Positions 5,731 to 6,597 of a stretch of DNA of 6,597 nt are shown here, one piece after another. This stretch comes from Syntrophaceae bacterium UBA6255. GTDB taxonomy: Bacteria > Desulfobacterota > Syntrophia > Syntrophales > Smithellaceae. The notes below the pieces were generated by a model. It was not told the DNA's origin. It did not search any database and saw nothing but the letters and a program-made list of their open reading frames with translations. The stretch is from the NCBI GenBank assembly GCA_002441205.1, contig DJVN01000260.1, positions 1-6,597 of the forward strand. Direction: 5' to 3'. Position 1 is the stretch's first letter; every line of letters begins with the position of its first letter. The position numbers and the translations under genes are program-made.

Positions 5731-6522
5731 CTAATCTTTGAGCAGTTTTTCAATAGCAGCAGGATCAAATCCTTCCACAACCTGACCTTTGATGTAAAAC
5801 AAGGGCGTGGCCTTTACTCCAATTTGTGATGCCAGCTTCATGTGGGTTTTGACAGTTTCGTCAACTTTCTTTTCGGTGCAGGCGGCAAGCTGAATATTAT
5901 CAAGCTTTCCGCTCAGAGCATCTTCGTAAGCCTTGACGGCATCTTTTGCGCATAAAATGTATTTAGTCTTTTCTGCCGATTTTTGAGACAGTGGAAAAAA
6001 GAAAGCATAGATGGTTACGTCTTTGCGCTCAGCAAAATATTTATAGGATTCACGGCAAAAGTGACAATGAAGGTCAATGAATTCCACGACGGATGTTTTT
6101 CCATGGCCGATTTTTAAGGCACTTTCCAGAGACAAATTAGCCATCTTTTGCGCCATCTTTTTGTTATAACTTTCTTTGGTGATATTTATTCCGTTTTTGG
6201 AAATCATAGGGCCGATAATGATTACATCATCTTTGGGTATGAAATAATAAATCTGATTTCCCGTATAGACTTCGTATAATCCTTTAACCTCCGTTGGAGT
6301 TATACTTTCAAAATTATTTTTGGGGAAACTTGTCTTGAATTGGTCTTCAATAGATATGGATACATTTTTGGCTGGGGTTGTTGGCGCTTTCTTAGCTGTC
6401 TGCGCAGCTACATTTTTTACTTCGGGCGCTTTTTTAGCGGCTGGTGCTGCTTCCTTTTGGGCAAATACACAAACCGGAAAAATAAAAAAAATAAATAATG
6501 TAACTGCAATGATTTTTTTCAC
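5731..6522 (-). CDS. Secreted DsbC-like thiol:disulfide interchange protein
   Basis: DsbC-type proteins isomerise or reduce disulfides in the periplasm. The 263-residue protein begins with a cleavable signal peptide (KKIIAVTLFIFFIFPVCVFA, cut likely after Ala 21). There follows a low-complexity Ala/Lys/Pro linker (about 22-52). A DsbC N-terminal-like dimerisation domain (about 57-125) includes GLYEVYTGNQIYYF and IIIGPM. The thioredoxin-fold domain (about 140-263) has the active site CHFC (Cys 153, 156) after VVEFIDLH and the cis-proline at 240 in VKATPLFYIKG. Cys 191 and Cys 215 sit where E. coli DsbC has its second, structural disulfide. The active site differs from the CGYC of E. coli DsbC. 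The gene uses GTG (6520-6522) with AAGGAGG (6529-6535) six bases away and its own promoter. It stands alone, convergent with metG; no DsbD-type reductant is in view. It could serve c-type cytochrome maturation or act as a general reductase; that cannot be decided here. Confidence 0.92.
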   Translation of the reverse strand: MKKIIAVTLFIFFIFPVCVFAQKEAAPAAKKAPEVKNVAAQTAKKAPTTPAKNVSISIEDQFKTSFPKNNFESITPTEVKGLYEVYTGNQIYYFIPKDDVIIIGPMISKNGINITKESYNKKMAQKMANLSLESALKIGHGKTSVVEFIDLHCHFCRESYKYFAERKDVTIYAFFFPLSQKSAEKTKYILCAKDAVKAYEDALSGKLDNIQLAACTEKKVDETVKTHMKLASQIGVKATPLFYIKGQVVEGFDPAAIEKLLKD

Positions 6523-6528
6523 AACCTT

Positions 6529-6535
6529 CCTCCTT
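6529..6535 (-). promoter_or_regulatory. Strong Shine-Dalgarno of the DsbC-like gene
   Basis: Read on the minus strand this is AAGGAGG, six bases before the GTG start codon. It matches the 16S anti-Shine-Dalgarno nearly completely and fixes the GTG start in the absence of an ATG. Confidence 0.88.
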
Positions 6536-6552
6536 ATTCCTTGTTTTTTAAA

Positions 6553-6581
6553 AGTATAAATTTTATCCGTAATGCTGTCAA
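6553..6581 (-). promoter_or_regulatory. Near-consensus sigma-70 promoter of the DsbC-like gene
   Basis: On the minus strand a perfect -35 TTGACA (6576-6581) and a -10 TATACT (6553-6558, one mismatch to TATAAT) are separated by exactly 17 bases. Transcription would begin near 6546, giving a leader of about 24 bases that just holds the Shine-Dalgarno. No operator-like repeat is evident around it, so strong constitutive expression is inferred. Confidence 0.85.
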
Positions 6582-6597
6582 GTTCGGTAAAAAAATT

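Overview
The window looks like an ordinary chromosomal housekeeping stretch from a Gram-negative, probably anaerobic bacterium. A periplasmic DsbC-type protein and a signal-peptidase-II lipoprotein imply an outer membrane. A clostridial-type 2[4Fe-4S] ferredoxin suits an anaerobe. The order tmk-holB-ricT(PSP1)-metG, and a Thermus-type MetRS carrying a C-terminal tRNA-binding domain, fit the former Deltaproteobacteria (Desulfobacterota/Syntrophobacterales-like). That placement is inferred from gene content, not from a search. The DNA is AT-leaning, and three of the eight genes I call start with TTG or GTG.

Region 1 (1-1241) holds a putative lipoprotein of the GNA1162/CsgG-like type (21-623), a single-domain Nfu-type Fe-S carrier (665-886) and a 59-residue ferredoxin (1002-1181). 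The ferredoxin is easily missed because it is very short and a longer meaningless frame overlaps it. A 12-bp hairpin at 1201-1241 closes this region and probably acts as a terminator.

Region 2 (1242-5718) is a compact co-directional operon with gaps of 17-30 bases: tmk (TTG start at 1338), holB, a RicT/YaaT-like PSP1 protein (TTG start at 3011) and metG. A perfect TATAAT at 1284-1289 just after the hairpin is a plausible promoter element. A textbook intrinsic terminator (5687-5718) ends the operon. The genes supply dTTP synthesis, the clamp-loader delta' subunit, an Fe-S regulatory protein and Met-tRNA charging. The same neighbourhood, with extra genes, is known from Bacillus.

Region 3 (5731-6597) is convergent: one minus-strand gene for a secreted DsbC-like thiol:disulfide isomerase, with a near-consensus sigma-70 promoter and a strong Shine-Dalgarno inside the window.

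I found no mobile element, CRISPR array, tRNA, rRNA or convincing novel system. No gap exceeds 300 bases. The points most worth a second look are the hidden ferredoxin and its Fe-S neighbours, RicT without its usual partners in view, and the isolated DsbC-like gene with its unusual Ala/Lys/Pro linker.
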